In this document: positions 47,236 through 57,999 of the stretch, in pieces
Layout of the letters: the number at the start of each line of letters is the position of its first letter
Numbering within the stretch: position 1 is the first letter of the stretch
Translations under genes and position numbers: made by a program
The notes under the pieces: model-generated
Database searches by the model: none
Seen by the model: only the letters and a program-made list of their open reading frames with translations
What the model was told of the DNA's origin: nothing
Source: Synanceia verrucosa
Lineage: Eukaryota > Chordata > Actinopteri > Perciformes > Synanceiidae
Assembly: GCA_029721515.1 (NCBI GenBank)
Contig: CM056566.1
Span: forward strand, 23,495,269-23,559,268
DNA: 64,000 nucleotides
Direction of reading: 5' to 3'

Positions 47236-47465
47236 GAAAGTGTCCTCTACTCTACCTCTGATAAAACAAGAATGGAACAAGGTAAAAACAAACATTTTTT
47301 TCATGATGAAATAGAGAGTCTCTTCTTTCATTTGAGATATTCAGTGTTTTCAGAGTCATAGTACAAAATATTCTGTGGGTCTTGAAATATGATTCAAAAT
47401 GGGTAAAAACGCTGGAACAAGGCACTTTGTTTTTTATAAAAGGGCTGCTACTGAATGATGGGAGT
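47236..47465 (-). repeat. interspersed repeat, family B copy 2
   Basis: Reverse complement of 19165-19385 with small gaps. Confidence 0.8.
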
Positions 47466-47730
47466 TTGGGAACCTCTGCAGTGGTTCAACACTGGTCCAG
47501 GGATTACTGCAGTCCCTTAACAAGACCTGGGATCTGGATCCAGGCAGAGGAAGTCCAGCTGCTGTGGTCCACCCCACACATGCTGCCTGCTGGACTCCAA
47601 ACGGACCAGACCAGACCACATGGTGTGTGGAGGGGGATGGGACGGGGTCACCAGGACTTTGAAGGCACAAAGGGCTGGCCTTAGGCCCAGTGACCTCTGG
47701 GTCACTTAAGGAGGCAGCATGACAACATGT

Positions 47731-47783
<53 letters not shown>
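47731..47783. repeat. CA microsatellite
   Basis: CA run of about 53 bp. Confidence 0.95.
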
Positions 47784-47785
<2 letters not shown>

Positions 47786-48784
47786 ACCTGCTGTTCAGCC
47801 AGGCTCCTGTTAAGTTTAATGGAGATGGAGTGATTCAGCAGCCGCACAAAGCAGGAACACATTTCTGAGATTTACCACATAACTACAGCCAATAAAACCT
47901 CCACAGCAACCTGATCAATATCTCTGGAATTTTACACAAAGATATTTTTCACTTTAGGATCAAAAAAGAAAAGCAGCGAATCGTGTGAAATTACAATAAT
48001 TTGACTGACTCACCTGATCTACACAGCAGCTGACATACACCATTGAGCTATTCTGTTTAGATATGGTTGCATACAGAATGCATTATTTTCTTTTAATGGG
48101 CTAAATAATAAACCAGTAACCAGTAAAAATACAGAATCAACTTCACACCACAACTGAAAACACGTCACTGTCACCGTCTGACTCCTGTCATATGACGGAG
48201 AAAGACATCAGGGAAAATCTGGGATTTTTTTCTGGAGACGGTAAACCAGGAAGGGAAGGAAAAAAAGCTTAAGTTGGAATTTCACCTTTGCAGCTTTAAT
48301 GTTACAATTAGATGGACCAGTGGGTTTAAAGTGGAGGAGCGCTCCTAATTTCATTGTATGCAGTGTCAGATAATGATGATAAAAGCTTCTGATTTGATTG
48401 ATTTGATTTAAAGTTCACTATAATTCATCAATCAGTAACACACTGGTGTCAATTTTACTGCTTATACTCTTTATATTACTCTGTTGAGTTTCTTATTCTT
48501 ATGTTCAAATCAAATCAGATGCCTTTATTATTGTTACATGACGACAAATAGAAGCACTGTTCCACCTGGTGCTGAATACAAATATAAAAACAGAATATAG
48601 AGATAACATTTACATTATTTATTAGTAGATATTGCACGTTTTATTAATAAAGTCTTATCTTATATAGCTTTGGTCTCGTCTGGTCATTTATTTCATACAT
48701 TTTCTGCAATGAAGCATCTAAAATGGGACCAAATTTATCAGTGTGTGAATGTCTCTGTGTGCTGTGTCACTTTATAGTCCTTGA

Positions 48785-49085
48785 TGTGAAAAAGTAAAAA
48801 CAGTAAAAAAAATCGTAAAAACAGCAAAAACAGTAAAACAGTAAAAATATTAAAATAGTAAAAACAGTAAAATATTAAAAATAGTAAAAATAGTAAAAAA
48901 TAGTAAAAACAGCAAAATATTAAAAATAGTAACAGTATAAATAGTAAAAAGTGTAAAGACAGTAAAAATAAAAACTGTAAAAATATTAAAAATAGTAAAG
49001 AAAAACAGTAAAAACAGTCAACATAGTAAAAATAATAAATTATTAAAAAGAGTAAAAATAGTAAAAATAGTAGAAATACTAAAAA
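48785..49085. repeat. AGTAAAAACAGTAAAAAT low-complexity array
   Basis: Roughly 10-bp A-rich units. Its complement gives a Phe/Leu-rich false ORF. Confidence 0.9.
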
Positions 49086-49174
49086 CTGCTCTCTGATTAA
49101 ATCGTGATAGATCGTCCCCACTGGGCTCATTAAACGTGTGTGTGTGCGTTAGCAAATCTACACACACTGCTGTG

Positions 49175-49175
<1 letters not shown>

Positions 49176-49213
<38 letters not shown>
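49176..49213. repeat. GT microsatellite
   Basis: GT run of about 38 bp. Confidence 0.95.
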
Positions 49214-49216
<3 letters not shown>

Positions 49217-49559
49217 AGACACCGGGACGAGTGCCGGGTCACCAGAGGTCAACCAGGAACAAAGGAGGCGAGCAGCTCCAGCTGCCGGGCCAAACGTCAC
49301 CTCCACCCTCCACCCTCTCAAAGGGAGCGTGCCGCTGCTTTCTGCCGACGCACATGCACATTTAAACACATTTACACACATGTGCAGCGTCTGGCCCATG
49401 ATGTGAAATGATAGTAGCGTACTACCTGCTGCAAAAACACCAAATATTTTGAGATTTCAAAATAAAACTGACATGACTGCTGGAGGACAAAATATAAATG
49501 ACCAGAAGCAACAATCTGACTGGACATCACCAAGTACCTGGCGATACAATGCTAAACTT

Positions 49560-49582
49560 ACACACACACACACACACACACA
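49560..49582. repeat. CA microsatellite
   Basis: CA run of about 23 bp beside the LINE tail. Confidence 0.95.
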
Positions 49583-49609
49583 CAATCACACATTGTTATA
49601 CATTTATTT

Positions 49610-50062
49610 ATAAAGCAATCTTGGGTCTACTCCCCTAGTATCTATGAGATTACATTTTTAAATCTCACAGCAACTACAGATTACGCTCCAATGAGTTGTA
49701 CCTTTTAAACATGCCCAAAGTTCGTCCAGAACGTGGGAAGTTGTGTTTTAAGTACTCTGCACCTGCTGCCTGGATCTCACTGCAGAAAACTTAACTCATT
49801 ACCCTTGGATCTTTTAAAAAATGTAGGAGAGACCTTGAATCTGCCGCATATCGGACCTGTTCTTGTTTTAATGTAAATTGAGTTTAATGTCATGCTTTTA
49901 TCCAGCATGTATTTCATTTCTTTTGTGTGATTTAGTGTTTGTTTAACTGTCACAACATGTATTTTAGGCTGCTGTCTTGGCCAGTCTTCCCCTGAAAAAG
50001 AGGTCATCGTATCTCAGCAGGACGGACCTGATTAAATAACGGTTAAATAAAAATAAAAACAC
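49610..50062 (+). pseudogene. 5'-truncated LINE 3' end with decayed reverse-transcriptase C-terminus
   Basis: A frame with several stops reads NYRLRSNELYLLNMPKVRPE followed by GKLCFKYSAPAAW and GSFKKCRRDLESA, the conserved C-terminal pattern of fish LINE ORF2 proteins. The 3' tail has GGCTGCTGTCTTGGCCAG and ends GGTTAAATAAAAATAAAAAC. Dead on arrival or decayed. Confidence 0.75.
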
Positions 50063-51429
50063 ATTTTGCCTACGATAACAATAATATCATATCATATACT
50101 GCAAGAAATTTCATCAAAGTGTATACTGCATATACATATATATACGTGCTATATGTGTCTGAATGGCCCAAAACATGACTTTTTTTTCAAAGAATATGTA
50201 TCAGTATTAAGGAATTAAGAATCAATATTATATCAGAAGACAAAATATTGCAATATATTGCCATATTGATATTTTTCCCACTCTAATCCAGAATGTGATG
50301 AGTCCACTCTGAGCAGACAGGAAATCCTCACAAGGCTCTGGATGTGTCTCTGATCATTATTTCACCCTGAAGCCAAAAGACAAACAGAGACGTCCACTTT
50401 GCATATAAGAGAGCAAACTGCCGAGTGACGCTGAACAAAGAGCAATATCAGCCTCATCTTCATCATCAGCAGAATGATGCATGATGTAACAGTGAAAGTG
50501 GAAGAAGTGCTCTCATCCTCAGTAAAAGTAGAAATAATACCCCTTTACTAAGTAAAAATACTCATGTATGCAGAATGGCTCCTTTTTAATATCGTTATCA
50601 TTATTATTATATTGTTTTTAACATTAACAAATACACATTTTAATATTGTAGTTCATCAAGTGGAGATCATTTGTGTACTACTGGGTGCATTATAGTACTA
50701 TTACTGCTAAAGAGTGTATACTTATACGCATATTTTGTGTTTTAAAATCTAAGTAATAACTTTAAAAGTACAATGTTTGCCTCTAAAATGTAGTGGAGTA
50801 TGAGTACAAAGACACATAAAATGGAAACATAATTAAAGTACAAGTATGCCATCTACTTTTACTTGAGTAAATATACTTAGTTACATCCCATCCTGCTAAT
50901 ATTAATAATTAATAGTAGTATAGTATAATAGTTGTATAGTGATCCAGCAGTATGTATTAAAAGAAAAGGGAACATGACAGGTCAACACACCTTATCTCTT
51001 TATCTCTTTATCAGCAGCTCCGTCCTGAATTAATCCTCCATCTGATCCAAACAGGAGCGACTGAATGAATGAGACAGAAGGAAATTTACATCATTACTGA
51101 TCAGCTGATTGTTCCTGTTTGTACCAGCCTGACTGGCTCCACCCAGCGGACAGCGGCAGCAACTGCGTCATGATGGAATATTATAATATTATAATTATAT
51201 TATAATAGTAACAGTATAATTTAATATAACACAACACAATATAATAATAATAACAACAACACAACAAAACTTTGACACAGATAAACAACAACAACAGCTG
51301 GATTCCAGTCTAGATTCATGCATCGTTTATTTCTGTTTGCTTCATATCAGCTGAAAAAATAACTAACATCACTGGGAGAGGCTGCACTTCTCTAGTGAGC
51401 TTTTCATGCAGGTGTAACGCAGGTAACGC

Positions 51430-51745
51430 TGCGCAGGTGGGTCGGTGTGACCAATCAGGAGCAGTGACATCACTGCGGAATGATAATAAGCGTCAGTCGG
51501 CCAATCATTGGTGTCATGCAGTCACGTGGGTCAGCGCGACCAACCGGGTGTGACTGCTGTGGTGGTCACGTGGGTTGGCGTAGCCAACCGGTTGTGAGTG
51601 TTACTTTGCCGGAGCTATGGGTTGTTTTTAAATCATTTCGCCATCTTTCCCACTTGAATTTCTGCTACTTCATGGCTTGTAGGAGCCTTCTACCACATTT
51701 AAAAACCAGCAGTGATCGCGTGGTTTAAATCTGTGGACTGGTGAG
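51430..51745. promoter_or_regulatory. promoter-like cluster of E-boxes and CCAAT boxes in a tandem repeat
   Basis: Three degenerate copies of GTGGGTCxGCGxGACCAAxC. Two carry GTCACGTGG (CACGTG at 51523-51528 and 51567-51572). CCAAT at 51451 and 51501. A plus-strand donor-like CTGGTGAGT follows at about 51739. It is CpG-richer than its surroundings. Could be a zc3h12c or non-coding RNA promoter. Confidence 0.35.
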
Positions 51746-52639
51746 TTGTGTTGTTCTATGTGCTAATGTTAGCTTGCTTCATTTTATTCAGTTTGGATGG
51801 CTAGCTGGTTGCTTGACAGTTAAACATGGCTGGTTCTCTAAATATGTGTATATATTTAAGATGACATGAAAAGCTAAGTGTCATAAATTGAACTCTATGA
51901 GAGCACACTGCCACCATGTTAGCATAATGGGTCTCTAAAGTGTATTTATTTAATGGTGGATGTGTTTATGCTATATTGCTTATCATGAACACTGTAAAGT
52001 ACCTATGGTGCAGTTAGTATTAAATATGACTCTTGTACACGCTGAAGCTGTTTATTGGTTAATGAACATTACAGTTAATGTGGACTGTGGTCTAGTTTTC
52101 CAGACCAGGTGTTTTTGATTGAAATAAAGCTAAAGCAGATGCAGGATGGATTAATCAATTGAGAGCTGTTCCAATTAAATGTCCTTAATGACATCATGCA
52201 CTGTATATATTTGCACTGTGTTTGTTGATGTATGTCATTTATTATACTTGCACAGGATATGTGGTATTTGTCAGTAACCTCAGCCTTCCTGTCCACTCCC
52301 TCCTTGAGTGTATCCTGGTCTTCTGATAAACTAATTTTTACAACTCATCACTGTGTTAAACCTCACATAGGCGTTGTGTATATGTGCAATATTTATTAGT
52401 CATATAATTCTTTTTTGACACAGTTGCTACAGATATCTTTCAGTAGACATGAAAAGGATTTTAAAATAAAAGTTCACGACAAAACAGTAAGTAGAAACAC
52501 ATGAGTGGTTCACAGAAAATAAATAAAGTTTACATTCAGCTTTAAATCTTTTCATCAGACACATCAATTTAAAGACTGACATGTGGAACGTTCATATTTA
52601 AAGTTTAAATTTAATAAAACATTAAGTGCTTTGCAAACA

Positions 52640-53060
52640 CCATTTCATTAGGTACACCTCAACAACACAAATATCTAATGAGCCAATTACCTGGCAGCAA
52701 CTCATGGCATGTCGACATGGTGAAGATGAGCTGCTGGAGTTAAAACCAAGCATCAAGATGAAGAAGGAAGGTGATTTAAGTGACTCTGAACATGGACAGA
52801 TGGGCTGGATTCAGAAACTGGTGATCTACTGTGATTTTCACAACAACCATTTCTAAGGTTGGACCAAAAAAAGAGGAAATATCCAGTGAGCAAAATGACT
52901 TGTTGATGCCAGAGGTCAGAGGTCAGACTGGTTGGAGATGACAGAAAGGCAACAGGAAGTCAAATAAGCACAGGTTATAACCAAGAAGAATAAGAAACCC
53001 TTGAGGCCAGCAGCCTACCTGAGTATTTCTGCTGACCATGTCTATCCCGTTAAGACACAA
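52640..53060 (+). pseudogene. degenerate Tc1-like transposon remnant next to the il1r1-like stop
   Basis: The plus strand contains CATTAGGTACACCTCAACA, a decayed N-terminus reading KKEGDLSDSEHGQMGWIQK, then GTTGATGCCAGAGGTCAGAG and CTGAGTATTTCTGCTGACCA, in the order of a widespread fish Tc1-like element but with internal deletions and frame breaks. It lies in what should be the receptor 3' UTR (minus strand). Confidence 0.7.
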
Positions 53061-53065
53061 ACAGT

Positions 53066-53311
53066 TCAAATAACAGTTTGAGGATATCTGCTGGCAGGTG
53101 TAGCAGGCATCAGGTATCGCACTCTCTTCCAGAAACGTGAGTTCCAGGTGGCAGCACCTCGCGATCCCTCTGGCCACCTGATGGGGGTGCTCTTCTGAAT
53201 CAGGTGCTGCAGGCCGGCAGGGAGGTGAGAGTACCCCTGAGGACCCCAGTCCCCCAGCTGGACCAGGATCACACTCATCTCCCTCTGCAGCAGTGCATGG
53301 TGGAGCCCCAC
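53066..53311 (-). CDS. il1r1: il1r1-like coding exon 11 (TIR box 3 and stop)
   Basis: 246 nt encoding VGLHHALLQREMSVILVQLG through SRFWKRVRYLMPATPASRYP, ending TVI then TGA. The tail after box 3 is only about 12 residues, shorter than in mammals. A Tc1-like remnant lies immediately beyond the stop. Confidence 0.9.
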   Translation of the reverse strand: MGLHHALLQREMSVILVQLGDWGPQGYSHLPAGLQHLIQKSTPIRWPEGSRGAATWNSRFWKRVRYLMPATPASRYPQTVI

Positions 53312-55256
53312 CTGGAGAACGATCAATAAAATTGATTCTTCTGTTCATTTATTGATCTTAATTTGCCATAAAGTCACACAAAGACTGTACCTGCCAGTCA
53401 AACCCTCCCATCACTGAGGTTTCAGACGAGGCAGGATGCTGGTCTTTGCCCTCTGACCCTGGTTGTGGACCCGGGGTAAGGATGACCATCAACCTCCTGC
53501 TCTGCTTCATGCGGACCTCCACCAGCTCCAGGCGGTCTGCAGGGTCGGACAAAACAAAAGTCCAGAACATTAATACTCAGAGCACCATCTAAAGCCAGAA
53601 ATGTAAGGAGGAGAAAAGAAAAGAGAGAATAAAACAACACTGAAGTAATGCAGACCATGTGAGAGTCGTTAGATACAGAGTGAATTCCTTGTTTCTGCAA
53701 ACTTACTTGGCAATAAACTTGTTTCTGATTATAAAAAAAATGTTAAGCTAAAGCTCTATCTGAGACTCCAGATGCGTTTTAACATTTTAAAATTCAGACC
53801 TTCCCCAGGTATGTCATCCCTCCCGTGGATGAAGAGTCGATATCCACACTTGTCCTCCAGGACGGAGGGTAGGATCTCGGCCATGAACCGGCAGAGTTTG
53901 TCCTCGATGACCTTGTCTTTACCCTGTGCCTGGTAAACCACGTAGGCATCGTACATCCTCACATCTGGCAAACACACACACATTCATAGACGCTTATGTG
54001 GCTTTATGAACGTCAAACTTGATGAGCAATAAGCCGAAGACTTCCTGGAAAAAACCGAGTGCTGCGGTCAGACAAGGACTATTTGAACTGAAGTCTTCTG
54101 TGCCAGGAAAATTTGCCTCATTGCCTCAAAAATAATTCATCCCATGGTCACCCAGCGGAGTGGTGGCTTTTCTCAATCTGTGGGAAAGCTCGGAGAGTGC
54201 AAACCGAAGTAAAAAGAGTCAACCTTTCAACCTGAAGCCTAAGGAGACACATCTGATGATGGGATGTTCACTTTGTTTGTTCAGTTTGTGGACAAACTGT
54301 AGAGTCCAAGACAAGATTTAACTAAACTCCTGTCCTTTGGTTTTTAAATCCTCTGCAGATGTTCCTTACCTTTACTGTAACAGCTCAGCGGGAAGTAGTG
54401 CCTGCAGAAGAGTGCAAGGTCAATGGCAAATCGCTTGACGAGCATGGCGGCAAGCACAACAAATACCAACACACACACTCCTCCAATGACCAGCGGGATT
54501 ATTGACTCTGGAAAACACACAGAACATTACCGTTTAGGGGAAACGTGGCCGAAGCCCAGTCCTCCTCATTTGTTAACTCATCACTGACCTCTCCGCTTCA
54601 GAGTCAACGTGCTCGATTTCATCTCGAACAATCCTTCACCGATACATTGAAACTTAGTCTTGAAATCCAGAGCGGACACTTTGTCGATGGTCAGGATCGC
54701 AGTGGAGATGGTGTCCAGTGAATTGTCAAGGACGGCGCTAGCAAAAGCCACATCAGACAGAATCACATTTTTGATTCATCATATTTTGTAGTTGCAGGAA
54801 GGTTTTCAGTGATGCCAAATAGGTTGCAAAGTCGATCAGACTGAAAAATGTTGGCTGGATCGCCAATAATATTGATAATATTGATAATTTGAGCAGGATC
54901 TAGTACCCAAAACCATTTTCATTTTCCAGTAAAATATGTTGAAATGTCAACACAAAAGACTGGAACAACGCAACTTTGTTGTGGTTCAAAGTAAAACATC
55001 TTGAGAACTCTCCTGGAAGGATCACTAGAAAACATTTCCCAAAGAATAAATAACTTGTTTCATCCTCATTTCAAATTGGTAATTGCATTACCTTTAAATT
55101 TGTCCAGTACTTCAGCTGTATAAATACCAATGACATTCACATCTGATACTCTCTGTGTGTGGTGCTAATTAGCATTAGCATGCTAACACGTTAAATTAAT
55201 TCCTCAACTAGTAAGCTGCTCAAAAACTAGATAGGCTGTCTGAATGTGCACTGTCA

Positions 55257-55292
<36 letters not shown>

Positions 55293-57960
55293 CATTATCA
55301 TTGTTATTATTATTATTGTCATTATTTTTTCTTGAAGTAGTGCAGTTCGTTCCTCACGTTTTGGTGGTTTGATGGTATGTAGTAACGTTCCAGTTAGCCT
55401 TGCAGTGAGGTTTCACATTAGTACCGCAGAAAACTGAGCAATTGAGTTTGATCCCGACACCTGGTGGAAAGAACAAGACTTCATAATGTATCAGAGACAA
55501 AACAGGAAGTGTCCTATTCACAGCGTTATGCCAGGGTTTTCTACCTTCATCAGCAAACTGCTCCTTGTTGGTTGGAGAGATGATCTCTACCCCACGGTGA
55601 ACATTGAGCTCTGCAGACCAGAAACACAGCCAATGGATTATTTTTGACCTGATAAAGAAAAGTATTGACTCTTTAACCTGTGACACACAATGTTAAAGCC
55701 TGTTAGCATTCTGTAAGTTTAGACTGAAGAGGAAAAAAGCAGAACAACAGGCTGATCTTCCCTCACCTTCATTTGTTAGCCGCATGGAGGCCGACGAGTT
55801 GTACTCCTTGTTGTTGTGCGTCCAGGTGCAAACACAGGTGTAGATGCCTTCGTCTTTTTTGGAGGTGTTGTGGAGCCACAGGTTGGCCTCATGGCGACCT
55901 GGGAGGATGTTGGAGTCCTGAAGCACAAACGTCAATAAAAACATGAGCTGAAGAAGGATATTTTTTTTAACCAAAATATTAACCGTTTTATCCCATGAAC
56001 AGTGAAAATGTAAGTGGTGTAAAATCAGATGTCTTGGGGCCATGGCAGTAGTCTTTCACAGGGCTGTACAGTGCGAGCATTTTACTCGCATATGCGCCTA
56101 AAACTAGATTGTGCGAGTAGAAAAAAGGGAGCACACGTGCGAGTATGGATTTCAACCCTTCCATTCAAAAATAAATCCATACAAAGTGGATCAAAGTAGA
56201 GTAAAATTTTCCCGCATCTGTATACAAATCGACAAGTCATAGCCTACAACTTCTTTCTATTTTCACACCCCAACTCTCGTGATGACGTCTCAGACGCACA
56301 AGCTGCACTCACTGACAGGTGCACTCCAGACCTGTCAAGTTTCCCATTTTGGCTGGGAAAGTCTTGTATTTTACCCTTCTTTCCCGCCATCCTCCCGTAT
56401 CAATATTTTCCTGTAAATCTTATGTATTTTAACTAGGGCTAGGCGATAAACCGATTATATCGATAAACTCGAGTGTGTAGTTCACGTCGACTTGTTTGAA
56501 ATGAAGTGAAAATCGATTTTCTCTTCAACCATCGCCAACACTTCCCTCCCCTGGGCTCCCGTAGTTTGGCATGGGCTTGGCCCTCCCCCCACACACAGTA
56601 GAAGAAGAAGAAGAATTCCTTTATTAATCTCTCAATGAGGGAAATTACATTTTTTTCACTCTGTTAGTATATATATATTTTTCAATTGCACATTACACAC
56701 ACAAGTCATGAAACAAACACATGCACATGCATTAGAGGAGAGGTGTCAGAGTGAGGGGGCTGCCCCTTATCCAGGCGCCCCGAGCAGTTGGGGGTTCGGT
56801 GCCTTGCTCAAGGGCACCTCGGCAGTGCCCAGGAGGAGGAACTGGCATCTCTCCAGCTACCAGTCCACTCTCCACATTTTGGTCCGACCTGGACTTGAAC
56901 TGGCGACCCTCCGATTCCCAGCCCAAGTCACTACAGACTGAGCTACTGCCGCCCCAAAAACAGTAATACAAACAACATGGCAGGGAAGAACTCGTTTCCA
57001 AAAAAGGCACTGTGTCATCCGTTATTTGGAATTGATTCACATTCACAAGGTCAGATTTAGACCAGACAACACCCTGCTGCAAAGTATGTATGTAGTCTGT
57101 TGCTAGCAAAATCAGCAGTAAGACAAATTTACTGCAGCATCTCCAACAAACCACGGTTCAAAGCCGAAGCATCCTGCCGGGTGGGAGATATGTTGTTCAC
57201 AGCAGAATGAAAAAGGCCGCTGCACCACACACACACAGCCTCCAAAATACGGTCCACCGTACCACAGACGTTTTCAATCTGCATCCCATATGACAAGAAT
57301 TCGGCCCGTTGGAAAGCCGTTATGGATGCGGTTGTTATGTATATAGTAAAGAATATAGTGCCAGTATATACGATGGAAAAGCCGTAACAAGTACTCTTTT
57401 GTCATCTGCATCTGAATTTAGGGGCGTTAATCAGATTTTTTTGAGAAAAAACATTTTCACAACCAAGCGTACAGCCCTGTTTCATGTACCACTTTGAACT
57501 GAACTGATTCTTTTACAATAGGCACTTTACAATACTCTTTGTCTTCTGACAGCATGTTGAGTACTGAGTGATTTGCTGATAGATTTTTTTTTATTATTGG
57601 CTCCTATAGTTTTTGGAGTCCTTTGTAAACCTTTTTGTTTGAACCACAGACTGTGTGATAAAGATGGACGACATGATAGTGAAGACAAATTGCACATATT
57701 ATCACGTATCAAATATCTAACATATCATTCCATAACCTGCACTCATATATATCAATAGAAGTACATGGCTACAATCTCCACTCCTTTACCTTGTACTTAA
57801 AACAGAATAGATTTTTTTTTTATTGAGCACCCTTTGGGGGAAATTCACAGTTACATTATGTAAACAAAATATATTAAAAAAAAAAAAAACAATAAAGCAA
57901 CAGTTATGAAATAACTGTTAATAAATAAGTAATATCAAAAATATTTACAGTATGTACTAA

Positions 57961-57999
<39 letters not shown>

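Larger units (their letters stand above)
37505..53065. other. 15.5-kb region without an identifiable protein-coding gene
   Basis: Probably contains the non-coding first exon and promoter of zc3h12c on the minus strand and the 3' UTR of the il1r1-like gene at its right end. Otherwise microsatellites and transposon remnants. No ORF here showed a recognisable domain except the LINE and Tc1 relics. Confidence 0.6.
56054..57484. mobile_element. 1421-bp hAT-like element with 11-bp termini and TTTCA target duplication
   Basis: The perfect inverted termini CAGGGCTGTAC (56059-56069) and GTACAGCCCTG (57469-57479) are flanked by TTTCA at 56054-56058 and 57480-57484. A BED-finger relic inside supports hAT. 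It sits in the third coding-region intron of the il1r1-like gene and hosts a nested SINE. hAT elements usually duplicate 8 bp; here only 5 bp match. Confidence 0.75.

Noticed and set aside
48738..49130. 130-codon Phe/Leu-rich ORF as a membrane protein
   Set aside because: It is the complement of an A-rich low-complexity array.
51480..51728. 82-codon plus-strand ORF in the E-box island
   Set aside because: Translation of a tandem promoter-like repeat; no homologous pattern recognised.
56891..56955. Functional tRNA gene
   Set aside because: The box A and box B spacing is present but the sequence belongs to a longer SINE with a repeat body and no intact tRNA fold was evident.
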